Shown piece after piece: positions 23,807 through 35,921 of a stretch of DNA of 64,000 nucleotides. How positions within the stretch are numbered: position 1 is the first letter of the stretch; each line of letters opens with the position of its first letter. Both the position numbers and the translations under genes were made by a program. The notes beneath the pieces were generated by a model that had not been told where the DNA came from, searched no databases, and was given only the letters and a program-made list of their open reading frames with translations. The stretch lies in assembly GCA_034359265.1 (NCBI GenBank), contig CP136890.1, positions 54,429,501-54,493,500 on the forward strand, in the 5' to 3' direction. The stretch comes from Canna indica. Taxonomy: Eukaryota; Streptophyta; Magnoliopsida; Zingiberales; Cannaceae.

Positions 23807-25475
23807 TATTGGCCTAAGGTTTACAACTTTGCTCTTAATCTCGGTTATGATGATAACAATCATGGAACTAATATTTTCATGGAGAAATATTTTCAGGTTC
23901 CAAGTCGGAAAAATCCGACGTTTAGATATGCACAACGTCCACAATCGGAAAAATCGGAAAAATTGGAGAAATCGGCGAGGACGCTCGTCGACTCTCGGGA
24001 TTGTTCGAGAAGATAGAGTTTATGTTTAGAGTGTCTAGAATGAATATGCAATTCTCTTTTATGATGCAAAGAACCCAAAAATTAAATCCAAACACCAAAA
24101 CATGAAAATCCAAAAAATTAGAAAACGACCCTGAAATTCTCTAAGCCTAGGGAGCTCTTAGGAGGGCTATATGACATAGACATTTTTTTGGCACCAAAAG
24201 TTCCGGTAATTGTTCCTTAGATAAAAACTAGTTAACGATATATTTTTAAAGATTTTGGAAGCCTTTAACCGATTCATATTAGACCCGGGAGATTATAAAA
24301 TTTCCATTTTTCGGAAATTTGTACTAGACCCCAAAAGTTAGATTTTAATTCTTAAGGATTTTGATTTTCTAGATATTTTTATTAAATCCAAATGGGGGTA
24401 ATCCTTATATAACATTTCTTAACTTTATAACATTTATGTTTTAAAGTTATTTAAAGTTAAGAAATGTTATATAAGATTTAGCAAAACGAAACTTGGATAC
24501 GAACGAGTAAAAAAATCAGCCAAAACCATGCTATTTTCAGGGTGTCGGTCGATGGGCGGTCGATGGTCAGTCGACTGACCATCAGCTGGTCACCGATCGA
24601 TGAAGGCTCAAAATGGGCAGAGCCTTCGGATCGATGGCCGATCGCTCGGTCGGTCGACCGACCATCAGCCAACCACCAATCGGGCGATGCCAACGAGCAA
24701 AAACTCACCCGTTGGGTTGGATATTTTGTGTCTTCTCATCATGGCTTATAAATATAAGTCATAAGAGCCTACTGAGACAACTCTTACACCTTCTAAGCTT
24801 TGATTGAGCCACTCTTTGCGAAAACCTAACTTTGATTCTCACAATCCTGATCTTGCCTTTGAACTCCAATCGATTCATCATCAATGCATCAAGATGAGCT
24901 AGGATTCATTGTTTGGAGCTAAGTATTTATTGTATTATTTATTTGCTCCATTTTTTTGTGTATTTTATTATTTATTTCATTGTATCTCCAAGTGTGAAGA
25001 CCTAGGTTGTTAGGTCTTAAATGGTTGGTGGTTGCCTTGGTGTTATGGCTTAATTCCATCGGTGTAAACATAGTTTGCTATGATTAGTTGAGTAATCCTT
25101 AGGGTTGAGGTGGGAGAATGCTCTCGGTAGGAAAGTGGGATACTTGCGGGTGTGGAAGTGTCTTCGGGTTGAGAGCGGAGACTCTTCGTGAAAATATCCT
25201 CATTGTAAGGAAATTAATTAACCTAGTAAAGCTAGTTTAAAAATCTTAAGTAGGTTGTTTAGGTAGTGGAGTAGACATTGGGGTCAAACAACTATAAATC
25301 GCATTATGTTAGCATTGCTTTTCTTGTGTGTTGTCATTTCTTATTGCTTTCGTACTTATTCATCTTGATCAATTTGTGAATTGCCTAAGTAGCTGTAAGA
25401 AACGTTTAAAATTAGAATTAAGCTAAAGTTTTAGTTAACATACTATTCACCCACTCTAGTATAGGTCATTTCACC
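23807..25475 (+). repeat. 3' LTR (about 1.67 kb)
   Basis: It starts TATTGGCCTAAGG (TG changed to TA) after the purine tract and ends near ACTATTCACCCACTCTAG...TTTCACC. It shares the palindrome array, TATA region, GTAGTGGAGTAG segment and terminal motif with the other SIRE-like LTRs, but is clearly diverged. Confidence 0.78.
24540..24753 (+). promoter_or_regulatory. LTR promoter: GGTCGACC array, CAACG/CCGTTG pair, TATA box
   Basis: The array spans about 24543-24690. CAACG is at 24691 and CCGTTG at 24709 (18 bp apart), with TATAAAT at 24747. The layout is the same as in the LTRs at 5008, 40785 and 42150. Confidence 0.58.
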
Positions 25476-25969
25476 AATAATTTTATCATAATATCTACAT
25501 TCAAAACTAGAATTTGAACACTTTTAAATCTGAATAAATTGGAGCCGCGAAGGAAGTGTGAATAAATCTATGTATCGACGCTTACTATAGCGCGTTGGTA
25601 CCAGGATACTACCACTTGTGATACAACCGGTGGTATCCTTAGGAGTTTAATTAAAATAATAATAAGGGATTCAATTTTGATCATATCTTTTATTTTATTC
25701 TAAAAAAAAATTATTTAATATTAAGATGGATTTATATAAGAATCAATCCATGATAAATGAATCATTTATAAAATATTTATAATAGTTAATGATGTTTTTT
25801 AAAAAATAAATAATAATGTAGAATTAATTAGCTGATTTCCACGTGCGTATAGAGTTTCAATTTCAGCGTTGAGTTTTGGGAACGGACACTAAATCAGGCG
25901 TCAACACCTGTCTAAGGCACTGATTGTGAATCACATGTTTCATTAAATTCATTGTAGTTACTTAATGCT
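25476..25969. other. No recognised gene
   Basis: AT-rich intergenic DNA with no coding or repeat feature seen. Confidence 0.4.
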
Positions 25970-26168
25970 TAATTTATATTTTTTTCCGTCAATATTATGA
26001 GATTAAATAATTTATTAATTTTAATTTCTTATTTTGTTTTAAATTATTTTTGGAATAAATATGTATTTATTATATTAAATATATTTTATCCCAAAAAAAA
26101 TTAAAATAAAACAAATAGATTAAAAACTCATATGAATTATTTAATCTCATAATATAAAAATAAAACTA
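25970..26168. mobile_element. Palindromic AT-rich MITE (about 200 bp)
   Basis: ATATTATGAGATTAAATAAT near 25990 is matched by its reverse complement near 26135. The arms continue towards a centre near 26065, so nearly the whole unit folds on itself. The target duplication is not clear. Confidence 0.6.
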
Positions 26169-26880
26169 GAATTTGTAAGAAGACCACAGTCTCTCATCTT
26201 CACCTAAATATCCAGAGCTTGATCAAATCCTTGTAACTGACTTACAAGATTTTTCCGTTTGAGAGCAACCTATATGTCAATTCAATTTTCCAATTATTAT
26301 TTCATTTTATAATTTTCCAATTACTATTTGTCATCAAAACAAAATTTTCACACATAATTTTTATTTTTCTCTGAAGAACAAAGTTGTAAACTCTTATTAC
26401 AAATGTAAAAAAAATATTCAATTATTTTTCATCTTATTATTACTACCACTTTAAATAATTAAAATAAATTTTATATTAAAGCCAAAAAAACAAAACTTGT
26501 GCAACATGGATAGTACATGGATATAAAAAATGTAAATTATAATATTTATTAAAAAATTATTTATGCGCATTATTGGATAACCAACTACAGTTAATATAAA
26601 AAATACTTTTTGTTTGATGTTTATATCCACTCCATATATCTTTATGTAATAATATGTTACAATAGAATCAAAATTACTACTATAGATAGTCTAAATATAT
26701 CGTGCATAATGATTGAAATGGAATTGAACTCGTGATCTCCATTCAACTAATCTCTGCAAAAGAACAACACATATTGGACCAATTGAAACTGCCTTTGATA
26801 ATAAAGTTACTACTGGTTAGGTAATCAATTCATGATGAATTACTATAGCAAAAAGCCATATCTAAAATATGTAGATGTTC
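26169..26880. other. No recognised gene
   Basis: AT-rich DNA; nothing codes on either strand. Confidence 0.4.
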
Positions 26881-28639
26881 ATTTTTTTTTATATACTAGA
26901 AAAGATCCCGCACTACGCGGAGACGAGATCCAAACACTTTTATAAAATATTTTTAATTAATTAATAATAATAATAACAATAAAATTGATTCGATATTAAT
27001 ATGTAAAATGAATAAAATATAATTATACATTATATGAAAATAATATCATTTATTAATAGAGCTAAACATAAATATCAATATTACAATAGCAAACTTAAAT
27101 TCAATCCTAATAATAAATTTTTAATATTTTAGATAAAAAATTAATGAAAATATAATAAAGGTAAATACAATTTTTTAAAATGAAATGCGGAGGTAATACA
27201 AAATCAAAAGAAAAAATATTAATAAGTGAAATAATTTATTTGCTAATAAAAAAAATCACGACTAAAGCACAATTTTAAAAATGAAAACAACTACACTTTC
27301 CAAAAAAATAAAAACATTATAAAGTAATTTTTAATAAAAAAATGAAATTAATTATATAGTAAAAGATATAATAAATAAAATATAATTAAACACTATAATA
27401 TAAATATATGATCATGTATTAATAGAAATAAAAATAAAAATGAACTTTACAACGATCAAATTTAAATTCAACAAAAATAGTAAAATTTAATATACACAAT
27501 AAAAACTATCAAATATTTAGTAAATATAAATATATATTTTTAATAAAAATACAATAATAAACACACATTATAAAAAAATAACAATAAACATAAAACACTC
27601 AAAACAATGTACTCAATAAATTAAAAAGGAACATAGTTTAAGTGAATTACAATTATAATAAAGGTTAAAAATATAAAATATACAAATAAAAAAGGAAACT
27701 TTTAAAAAATGACTAAGAAATCTCACTTATCACATATCACGTGAATATATCATTAATCTTACTATAATATTTAAAATGGAAGTAAAAAAGCAAAGTTCAA
27801 ACTAAACTATTTAATAAAAACTTAAAATTTCAAATTTAATGAAAAAAATAATATTTTCTTCATGTGCAGTAAATAATAAAGAAATAACAAAAATATAAAT
27901 TATATAAAAAATTAATAACATATAAAATATATAAGAAAAAAATAAAACATAAAAATATATAATTATACTTAATTTATTTTAGAGTTTTGAAATAATTTTG
28001 AAAACGAAATTAAATAATTAAGGGTAATAAAACTAAAGTCTACATCTTTTAAAATAGTACAATAAAAATAGATAATAAAAATAAAAATCAATATAATATT
28101 AATCAAAATTTAGATCATATTTACTACAGAATGTCATGACTTCTAGTATACTACTCAATTAACATATAATTTATCTTATTAAGACATCCATTAGGTTTTT
28201 ATATATATTTGGAACTTATAATTGATTTGCGTCAAATTTTTAAACTTCTTTCAAAAATATGAAAGCTTAAACTATTTTAAAAATTAATAAAAAATATGAT
28301 AATTAAATCAAGTTAATGGAAAATAATATTTTCCTAGTAAATAATATATAACTAAACTAAATATAAAATAATGATTGTAATAATAAATAATATAAAATAT
28401 ACAATATATTAAAAAAATAAAAGAAGATATTTTAAAAATATATAAGTATATAAAATTAGCATATTTTAAATTTTGAATTTCATAAGAAAAATATGATACA
28501 CCAATCCAAATTAAAAAAAAAGTTTATTGAAAAAATATAAAGCTTTAATAAAATTAAGAAAAATAAAAGTAAAAAATGAGATGTTTAATAAATTATAACA
28601 CACAATATGATAATAGCAATAATAATTAATACAATGCCA
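26881..28639. repeat. Extremely AT-rich repeat-like block
   Basis: It begins with TATATACTAGAAAAGATCCCGCACTACGCGGAG, whose CCGCACTACGCGG pocket resembles ends reported for some non-autonomous Helitrons. No Helitron 3' hairpin with CTRR was located, so the class is uncertain. No ORF of note. Confidence 0.3.
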
Positions 28640-28740
28640 ATTGTAAGTAGCACATATGGTGGCTACATTTTGTGTGTTGTCTAGAGGTCTAGAGTTCAAA
28701 TTCTAGTATTACTATTTATTGTGAATTTCTATCTTTACTT
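28640..28740 (+). mobile_element. tRNA-derived SINE-like module, copy 1
   Basis: An A-box-like TAGCACATATGGTGG at 28648 and a B-box-like GAGTTCAAATTC at 28692 are 44 bp apart, as in RNA polymerase III promoters of tRNA-derived SINEs. It is not a functional tRNA: no cloverleaf is evident. Confidence 0.5.
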
Positions 28741-28754
28741 ATTTTGCCAACTCT

Positions 28755-28860
28755 AGGTACGTAGCACAATTGGTGGCAACATGTTGTATATTGTCTAAAG
28801 ATTTAGATTTCGAATCCTAGTATGATTACCTATTGTGATTTTCTATCTTTGTTAAAAATA
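28755..28860 (+). mobile_element. tRNA-derived SINE-like module, copy 2
   Basis: TAGCACAATTGGTGG at 28762 and GATTTCGAATCC at 28806 have the same 44-bp spacing as copy 1. The tail is an AATAATAAT run. It lies in the same orientation, 114 bp from copy 1. Confidence 0.52.
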
Positions 28861-30477
28861 ATAATAATAACAATAATTAATAAATATTATATATAATACA
28901 TATTCAATATATAATTATATAATAAAATGTACTCTAAATATATAGTTGTTTCAATCAGATTTGCGTTATCAAATTTGATTTAAATTTGACGAAGAAACTT
29001 GCGAGATCGGCGTCAGTTCCCCAATAATCGTCCTATATAAAAAAATTTGGCATTTAATCCCATATCGAAAGCGCAATTTTTTGGACTTAATCATATCTCT
29101 ATAACCATAATACCATATGATATCAATTTATAAGTCAGATTTCGATAAAAATTAAAAATCATCAATAATTTTTTTCTTAATCAACAACATTTAATAATCC
29201 CACATTGATCGATTTTAGCTGGAATGACTGTTATCAAATTTGTAATATCAGCGCCTCTACTTATAACGTCGGTTTTTAATAAAATAAAGTAAGAATATTG
29301 GCGCCTCTATTTTTTGAATATATAATTTGATTTTTTTTATTTGAATAAATATTCAAATTTTAAAGACGTTTGAAATCGCATTATTCGAATTTGAGGTTTT
29401 AAAAAATTGAATTAATTTGAAAAATCCAATTCAATTTTATTATAATTTATTTAATTTTTTTGGATTGATTGGAATATATTTGTTTTCATGTATTATGTAT
29501 GTACATATTATAAAATTAATTTATTCAAATCGACTAAATTATATGCGTTTAAAATTTAAAATTTTATTATAGAATGCAAAATTTATAACTTAAAAAAATT
29601 ATTAGTCAAACTAAATTGAGGACAAAATAAATATTATAATAATAATATAATAAAAAATCTTTGTATGATTTGAAGTATCAAATTTTTTTCTAGAATGCAT
29701 TTATAAACTTGATTAAAAAAATTGAAAGAATAAAAAATAACAAATTTAGAAAAGATAATAATAAATATACCAAACGGTAATATGAATAATACTATATAAA
29801 AAAAAAATTGTATTAGAAATAATAGATAGTCAATAATATTATAAATTTAGAAAATAAAATTTCAAACACAAAGTAAACAAGGGGAAAAATAATATATAAT
29901 ATATAATGTGAAATGTGTATATTTATATAATATATTTTATATAAAGAAAAATGTATAGTAATAGCTGTAAAAGGGTGAGGAAATTTTGGAACGATGAAAT
30001 CATGGAACTATTTTTGCTAACAAAAGTTTTAAAAAATTTCAATCAATTTAAAATTTTGTTTAAATTCAAATCAAATCTAATTAAAATTGAGATTTAGATA
30101 ACCTTATATAGTAGGTAAATGTATAATATAATATAATATAATATAATATATGAATTTATTCAATTTGATATTTTGAATTTTTGTTGGAAAAGATAGACTT
30201 TGAAAAAAAGTATTAATGTAAAAACTAAGAAATAAAGAAATTTAAGAAAAAATAAATATTTAACAAATAATAATATAAAAATATCAAAAATGAATTCGAA
30301 GTTCTGAATTTTTTTATGAAATACCTAAAAAAATAAAAATCAAATTTCAAAAATCAAAAATCAAATCAAAATTTAGAATGTCATTCGAAATTTTGAATAT
30401 TTTAATAATAAATTGATCGAATAAAAACCTAAGTAAATTAATAAAATTATAAAAATTCAAAATTATATAGGTAATAC
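28861..30477. other. AT-rich intergenic DNA
   Basis: No gene seen. Short (ATAATAT)n-type runs occur, for example TATAATATAATATAATA near 30125. Confidence 0.4.
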
Positions 30478-31824
30478 ATAAACTATAATAATATTGTTAA
30501 AAATCTATTTAGAATAAAATAATTTATTATAACCAAAATTAGAATTAAAATGAAATTTGAAATCATAATTTTGATATAAAATAAAATAAGAGTTAAAAAT
30601 AAATAAAACAAAAAAAATAACAAAATTAAAAATAAAATGAAATTTGAAATCATAATTTTGATATAAAAATAAAATAAGAGTTAAAAATAAATCAGACAAA
30701 AAATAATAATTTAATAGAAAAATTAAAGAAAAAAATAAATAAATAAGGCAGAAAAATAAATAAATAAAATTAAAAAAAAACTAAAATAATTTGGATAACA
30801 AAATAAATAAACAAAAAAATTTAAAAAGGAAGAAGGGCAGCCAATTAATCAAATTATAAAAATTCAAAATTAAATAGATAATACATAAACTATAATAATA
30901 TTGTTAAATATTTATTTAAAATAAAATAATTTATTACAACCGAGATTAGAATTACAATAAAATTTGAAATCATAATTTTGATACAAAATAAAATAAGTGT
31001 TGAAAAATAAATATAACAAAAAAAATAACAAAATTAAATATAAATTTAAATTTAAAATCATAATTTTGATATAAAATAAAATAAAAGTTAAAAATAAATA
31101 AAACAATAAATAATAATTTTAAAAGAAACAAATAATTTTAAAAAAGGCAGAATAAAAAATATATAAAATTTAAAAAAGTAAAATAATTTGGATAACAAAA
31201 TAAATAAAATATTTTTTAAAAAGAGAAAGATAGGGCAGCCAGCTCTGCTGCCGTATCATTAAGCTTCCTCCCAGTTCCATGTGCCTGCACAATAAACAAA
31301 TGCAAAGTGGAAAAAAAAAAAAAAATTAAAAAAAAAAATCGTGGAGAGAGCCGGCAGCTCCTCCGTACATAACACACCAAATATTTATTTAAAATAAAAT
31401 AATTTATTACAATCGAGATTAGAATTACAATGAAATTTAAAATCATAAGTTTGATATAAAATAAAATAAGTATTACAAAAAAATAACAAAATTAAATATA
31501 AAATAAAATTTAAAATCATAATTTTGATATAAAATAAAATAAAAGTTAAAAAAATAAAACAAAAAAAAAATTAAAAGAAACAAATTAAATAAATAAAGGC
31601 AGAATAAAAAATATATAAAATTTAAAAATGTAAAATAATTTGGATAAACATAATAAATAAAATATTTTTTAAAAAAAGGAAGATAGGTCAGCCAGCTCTG
31701 CTGCCCTATCATTACGCTTCCTCCCAGTTCCATGTGCCTGCACAATAAACAAATGCAAAGTGGGAAAAAAAAAAAAAAAAATCATCGTGGAGAGAGCTGG
31801 CAGCTCCTCCGTACATAACACACC
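30478..31824. repeat. Direct-repeat block, three units of about 410-470 bp
   Basis: The anchor TAAAATAATTTATTA recurs near 30515, 30922 and 31395, with the same AT-rich text after it. Units 2 and 3 each end in a GC-richer island (31231-31375 and 31684-31823), 453 bp apart, containing CAGCCAGCTCTGCTGCC and a TGTGCCTGCACA palindrome. The minus-strand ORFs here come from this repeat and do not look like genes. Confidence 0.72.
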
Positions 31825-31854
31825 TAAACTTCCAAAATTATTATATTTTTGATT

Positions 31855-32120
31855 GGGAAAACAGATTAAAAAATTATAAGATTTATAGAAATTATTTATT
31901 CTATCCGCGTTTTTAAAATTCGTATGTAAATGCACAACTTTTACATTCATTTATGTCATCTACCAAATCGTCAAGTGCTGTTAGCTAAGTTCAGACGACG
32001 CTTGACGATTTAGTAGATGACATAAACAGATGTAAATATTGTGCATTTACAGATGAATTTTAAAAACTCGGGTAGAACATAAAATTTTTGTAAACTTTGT
32101 GATTTTTTAGTCTATTTTCC
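31855..32120. mobile_element. Small MULE MITE, copy 1 (266 bp)
   Basis: A nearly complete inverted repeat with ends GGGAAAACAGATTAAAAAAT and, from the right, GGAAAATAGACTAAAAAATC. The centre holds ATCGTCAAGTG / GCTTGACGAT. It is the same family as 32417 and 56204. Confidence 0.72.
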
Positions 32121-32416
32121 ATTAGATAAGGAAGACAACTTGTATTTTTTGGGACTTGATTATTCAATTATATTGTTTTTCAAATTTTGTGGAATTGGAT
32201 GATTCAAACAGTAAGCATTTAGAGCACGTTTTTTTCTTTTATTTCCTTTAATGTTTGGCAATGTAATAATTTTATTCAAACCTTGAGTTGAGAGAAAAAC
32301 ATCAATATGTTTACGTTTCAAGAACATGTATAATATAATTGCTAAGATTAGGGTGGTAGTGGATTTGTGTAAATGAGTATTTCACCCTTCCCAAACCTTG
32401 ATAGGTCATTAGCGGG

Positions 32417-32652
32417 TTTGCAAAAAATTTATATTCTACCCGCATTTTCAAAATTTGCCTATAAATGCATAACATTTGCATATATTTATGTCATATACCA
32501 AATCGCCAAGTGCCGTCAGCTAAGTGGAGACGACACTTGACGATTTGGTAGATGACATAAATAGATGTAAAAGTTGTACATTTACAGACGAATTTTAAAA
32601 ACATTGGTAGAACATAAATTTTTTGCAAATCTATAATTTTTTGTCTATTTTC
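32417..32652. mobile_element. Small MULE MITE, copy 2, left end missing
   Basis: It matches copy 1 from TTTGCAAAAAATTTAT to the right terminus TAGTCT-type end. The outer part of the left arm is lost. Confidence 0.65.
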
Positions 32653-32821
32653 TAATTTTTGATTTGACCTAAAAGAAATGTACCACCTATGATGTTTGTA
32701 TTGAAATGGGAATAATTGGGCCAAATCCAAGTGTTGTGATGGTGATGATTGGACCAAGCTCAAACTCCTATGTAATAATTGTTGGGCCAGACCACGCACC
32801 TCACAAGATAATAGTTCATCC

Positions 32822-34294
32822 AATTAGGAAGAAAATGGGTCTTCAGCAAGGATCTAAAAATTCAAATATTAAAAGCAAAAATATCAAAATGAATAAATTC
32901 AGAAAATACAAAGAACATCAAAATTTACATGGTTCGACCTGGTGGGGTACCGGGCCTACTCCACAGGGAGAAGAGGACACTAATTTTATATAAATAAAGG
33001 AGGAAACACGGCTAGTACAAGAAAACCAGAATAAAATTGATAACTAAATAGTAAAAGAAAAAAATTGCTTGGACCTGGATATTTTTCTGCACCCCGGAAT
33101 TTGGATTCCTAATTCTGCCTGAAAACTGTGGATGCGGCATCCTTGATCTTCTTACTTCTGGCTGAGACGGTGTGAATGAGAAAAGAGTCATTGGAAAGGA
33201 ACATTGCTTGAGAAAAAAAGTAGATGAGATGATGGGACAATTTAGATCCTTGCAGTAGATATTCTTTTATAATAGAATGGAAAACCGACTCAGGCATCGA
33301 GTTCGGCAGCTAAAAAACTACTGTTGCATCCGATTTAATCACACAGTGTGCAAAGGAGATTTGACTGAGAAAAAATCAGCAATGAGGCGATGCGAATTGA
33401 AGGCTTCAATTTCCAAATCAAGGCGGCTGGGAAATCTTCATTCGTGTGCACTGCGTCAAGATCAAAATCTGGTGCGTGTGGGAACAAATCAAGCGAGATC
33501 GGGCGGCTGAGATGAAAACTTCAATTTGATGAGCATTAGAAAAAAGTCAAAATTGACGATCGGGTGTAGAAGAAATCACCCACGTACACGCAGCAGTGCC
33601 AGCTTCTGCTAGAGCGTGCGCTGCGCACGCTAGAGATGACAATGGGCCGTGTCTGGCACGACCCGGCCAATACTCGGACCTTGCCTGGCATGGCCCGACT
33701 GTTCAAAGGGGCGGACCAGCTCGGGCTCGGGCCAAGCTCGGGCCAACCCGATTTATTAAAAAGAAGAAATATGAAGGTTGGCGATGAGACTCAAACTGTC
33801 GACTTTCACTATTTTTTTTGAGGAACTAACCACCACACTAAGACTAATTATCTGTTCTTATATAATTTAGTAAGTATAATATATTGTGCTCAAGCCTAGC
33901 ATAGAGAACGAAGCCAGGCTTGGGTGCAGACCAAGCTAGGCCTAGGTGGCACCAGGCCTAGCCTGTGGACGCAAGGCTAGGCCCGTGTCGTGCCGGGCTC
34001 GGCACGGCCCACATGCCCAAGGGGGCGAGCCCAGCCCACCCCTTGAGCACATCGGGCCAGGTCAAGCACGGCCCAGAACTGGGTCGGGCCCGTGCCGCCC
34101 ATGGGTGGGCCCGGCCCATTGCCACCTCTAGCACACGCACCGTGAGTTGGTAGGGCTCGAGCTGGCCCCAACTGTTTGGCTCATTTGGGCCGAGCCGAGC
34201 CCAAACTGTAGCAGTTGTTTTCTTTTCTTTTCTTTTCTTGATCCAATTGGCCCATTTCGTATTGGGTTTGGTTTAAATCGAATCAACCCTCACA
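32822..34294 (-). repeat. 3' LTR, minus orientation
   Basis: It matches 55104-56071 over its whole length (shared TTAGGAAGAAAATG, GGGGTACCGGGCCTACTCCAC, TGTGGATGCGGCATCCTTGATC). It is longer only because it contains a 500-bp MITE at 33631. Confidence 0.88.
33631..34130. mobile_element. hAT-type GC-rich MITE (500 bp) inside the LTR
   Basis: The ends are TAGAGATGACAATGGGCC and, from the right, TAGAGGTGGCAATGGGCC. It is flanked by GCGCACGC (33623-33630) and GCACACGC (34131-34138), an 8-bp duplication with one change. The partner LTR at 55104 lacks it. The body is GGGCCCG/CGGGCTCGGC motif, giving spurious ORFs on both strands. Confidence 0.88.
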
Positions 34295-34306
34295 ATTTTT
34301 TCCTTT
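34295..34306 (-). other. Polypurine tract
   Basis: AAAGGAAAAAAT on the minus strand directly precedes the LTR start TGTGAGGG. Confidence 0.65.
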
Positions 34307-34413
34307 GATTAGATTTGAGCCCGATGTAGCCTTCGTCTTTTCTCCCAAGAGCCATGTAGGGCTAACCTGTGCCTTGAATCAATTGATCAAATTCAGGCAA
34401 TGATCAAACTTGG

Positions 34414-34834
34414 TCAGTGATCAAACTTGGCCGTCGGTAGAACTTTAGTCAGCATATCTGTAGTATTGTGAGCCGTATCAGTTTTTTGAAGCTTTATTTC
34501 TCCTTTTGAAATAATGTCCCTGATGAAATGTACTCTGACATCGATGTGCTTCGTCCTTTCATGGAACATTTGATCTTTTGACAAATGAATAGCACTCTGA
34601 CTGTCACTATGCACGATTATGTCCCTATTTTGGGACAGTTAGTTCTTTTATTAGGTTTCCAAGACAAATTGCTTCTTTGATTGCTTCTGTAATAGCCATG
34701 TACTCCGCTTCGGTGGTGGAGATGACGATAGTGGGTTGTAGGTCGGCTTTCCATCTTACTGTAGTTTCACCTATAGAGAAAATATAGGCGGTGATCGATC
34801 TCCTCTTATCCTGCAAACGATTCATTAGTTCCAC
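34414..34834 (-). pseudogene. pol: RNase H relic of the Tork-like element
   Basis: Two adjoining minus-strand ORFs give the copia RNase H: KADLQPTIVISTTEAEYMAITEA (about 34720), then after a frame break HSDSQSAIHLSKDQMFHERTKHIDV and DMLTKVLPTAKF (to 34414). Conserved acidic positions around EAEYMA and SDSQSA are visible. A frameshift near 34615-34625 splits it. It is the last pol domain before the LTR. Confidence 0.88.
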
Positions 34835-35921
34835 CGAAAATAAGATTGGCTTTAGAAGTACCTTGTAAGTAGAGCAATATCAATTTAACCGCCTCCCAAT
34901 GTGCATTTTCCGAATTTGCCATGCATCGGCTCATAACACTGACTGCATGTGCCATGTCTGGGCGGGTGCAAATAATGACGTACATGAGATTGCCAATTGC
35001 GCTTGCATAAGGTACCTATGACATACTAATTCTTTCTCTTTCAATTTTTGGGCATAGTAATTCTGACAATTAGAAGTGAGTGGCAAGAGGTGTTTTGACA
35101 AATTTTGCTTTTTGAATGCTAAAATGCTCAACCACCTGCTTTACTTTAGTCTCCTGTGTTAGGTATAATTTTTTTGCTTTGTGGTCTCGCTTTATCTCCA
35201 TCCTAAGAATTTTTCTTGCAGCCCCAGGGTCCTTCATGTCAAATTCACCCTTAAAGTGTTTCTTAAGCCTATCTATTTCAGTAATATCTTTTGCTGCAAC
35301 GAGCATATCATCAACATAAAGGAGCAAATAAATCATAGAACTGGCTGATTTCTTTAAATAAATACAACTGTCAAAAGATGATCTATTGAAACCAATACCA
35401 AGCATAAACTGATCAAACCTCTTATACTATTGTCTGGGAGATTGCTTAAGGCCATAGAGTGACTTCTTTAGGAGGCAGACATGATCAACTTTATTTTTCT
35501 CTTCAAAATCTTCTAGTTGTGTCATGTAGATCTGTTCTTCTAAGTCACTGTGTAGGAAAGTTGTCTATACATCAAGCTGTTCTAACTCCAAGTCTTACAT
35601 GACTACTAATGCTAGAAGAACACGAATAAAAGTATGCTTAACCACAGGAGAAAAAATATCTTTGTAGTCAATACCTTCATTTTGATTGTATCCCTTTGCC
35701 ACAAGCCAAGCTTTATAGATAACATATTCTTTGAGTTTATAGATCCACTTGCACCCAACAAGTTTCTTGTGCGGTGGAGGCTTCACAAGTTTCCAAGTAT
35801 TATTTTTCTGCAAAGACTTGAATTCTTCTGCCATAGCTTCATACCACTTTCTTGAATCTGTCCGATTTAAGGCTTTTTTATAGGAGGTTGGTTCTTCAGT
35901 GCACGGTGTTTCTTCAGCCAT
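34835..35921 (-). pseudogene. pol: Reverse transcriptase relic of the Tork-like element
   Basis: Minus-strand copia RT in order: the N-terminal segment (SRKWYEAMAEEFKSL, about 35840; WKLVKPP; GCKWIYKLK; GYNQNEGIDYKDIFSPV, about 35660), then the catalytic YVDD (LLLYVDDMLVAA, about 35300), then the connection segment with KVKQVVEHFSIQKAK (about 35110). Stops and frame changes separate the three blocks. The central palm residues between 35420 and 35590 are in a shifted frame. Confidence 0.88.

Larger units (their letters stand above)
23355..25475 (+). mobile_element. SIRE-like copia element, 3' end only
   Basis: No pol remains. The post-RNase H region with several purine tracts (23600-23806) leads into a complete LTR (23807-25475). 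The left limit is where the gypsy tandem array stops. Confidence 0.75.

Noticed and set aside
28640..28860. Functional tRNA genes
   Set aside because: Only A-box and B-box like motifs are present; no cloverleaf or acceptor stem, so SINE-like modules are the better call.
26881..30477. Organelle DNA insertion, suggested by high AT content
   Set aside because: No plastid or mitochondrial gene, rRNA or tRNA is recognisable.
30505..31950. Minus-strand Phe/Ile/Leu-rich ORFs as membrane proteins
   Set aside because: They are the translation of poly-A/T-rich direct repeats and recur with each repeat unit.
33946..34171. Overlapping ORFs on both strands at the right of the GC-rich MITE
   Set aside because: Translations of GGGCCCG-type simple repeats within a hAT MITE with target duplications.
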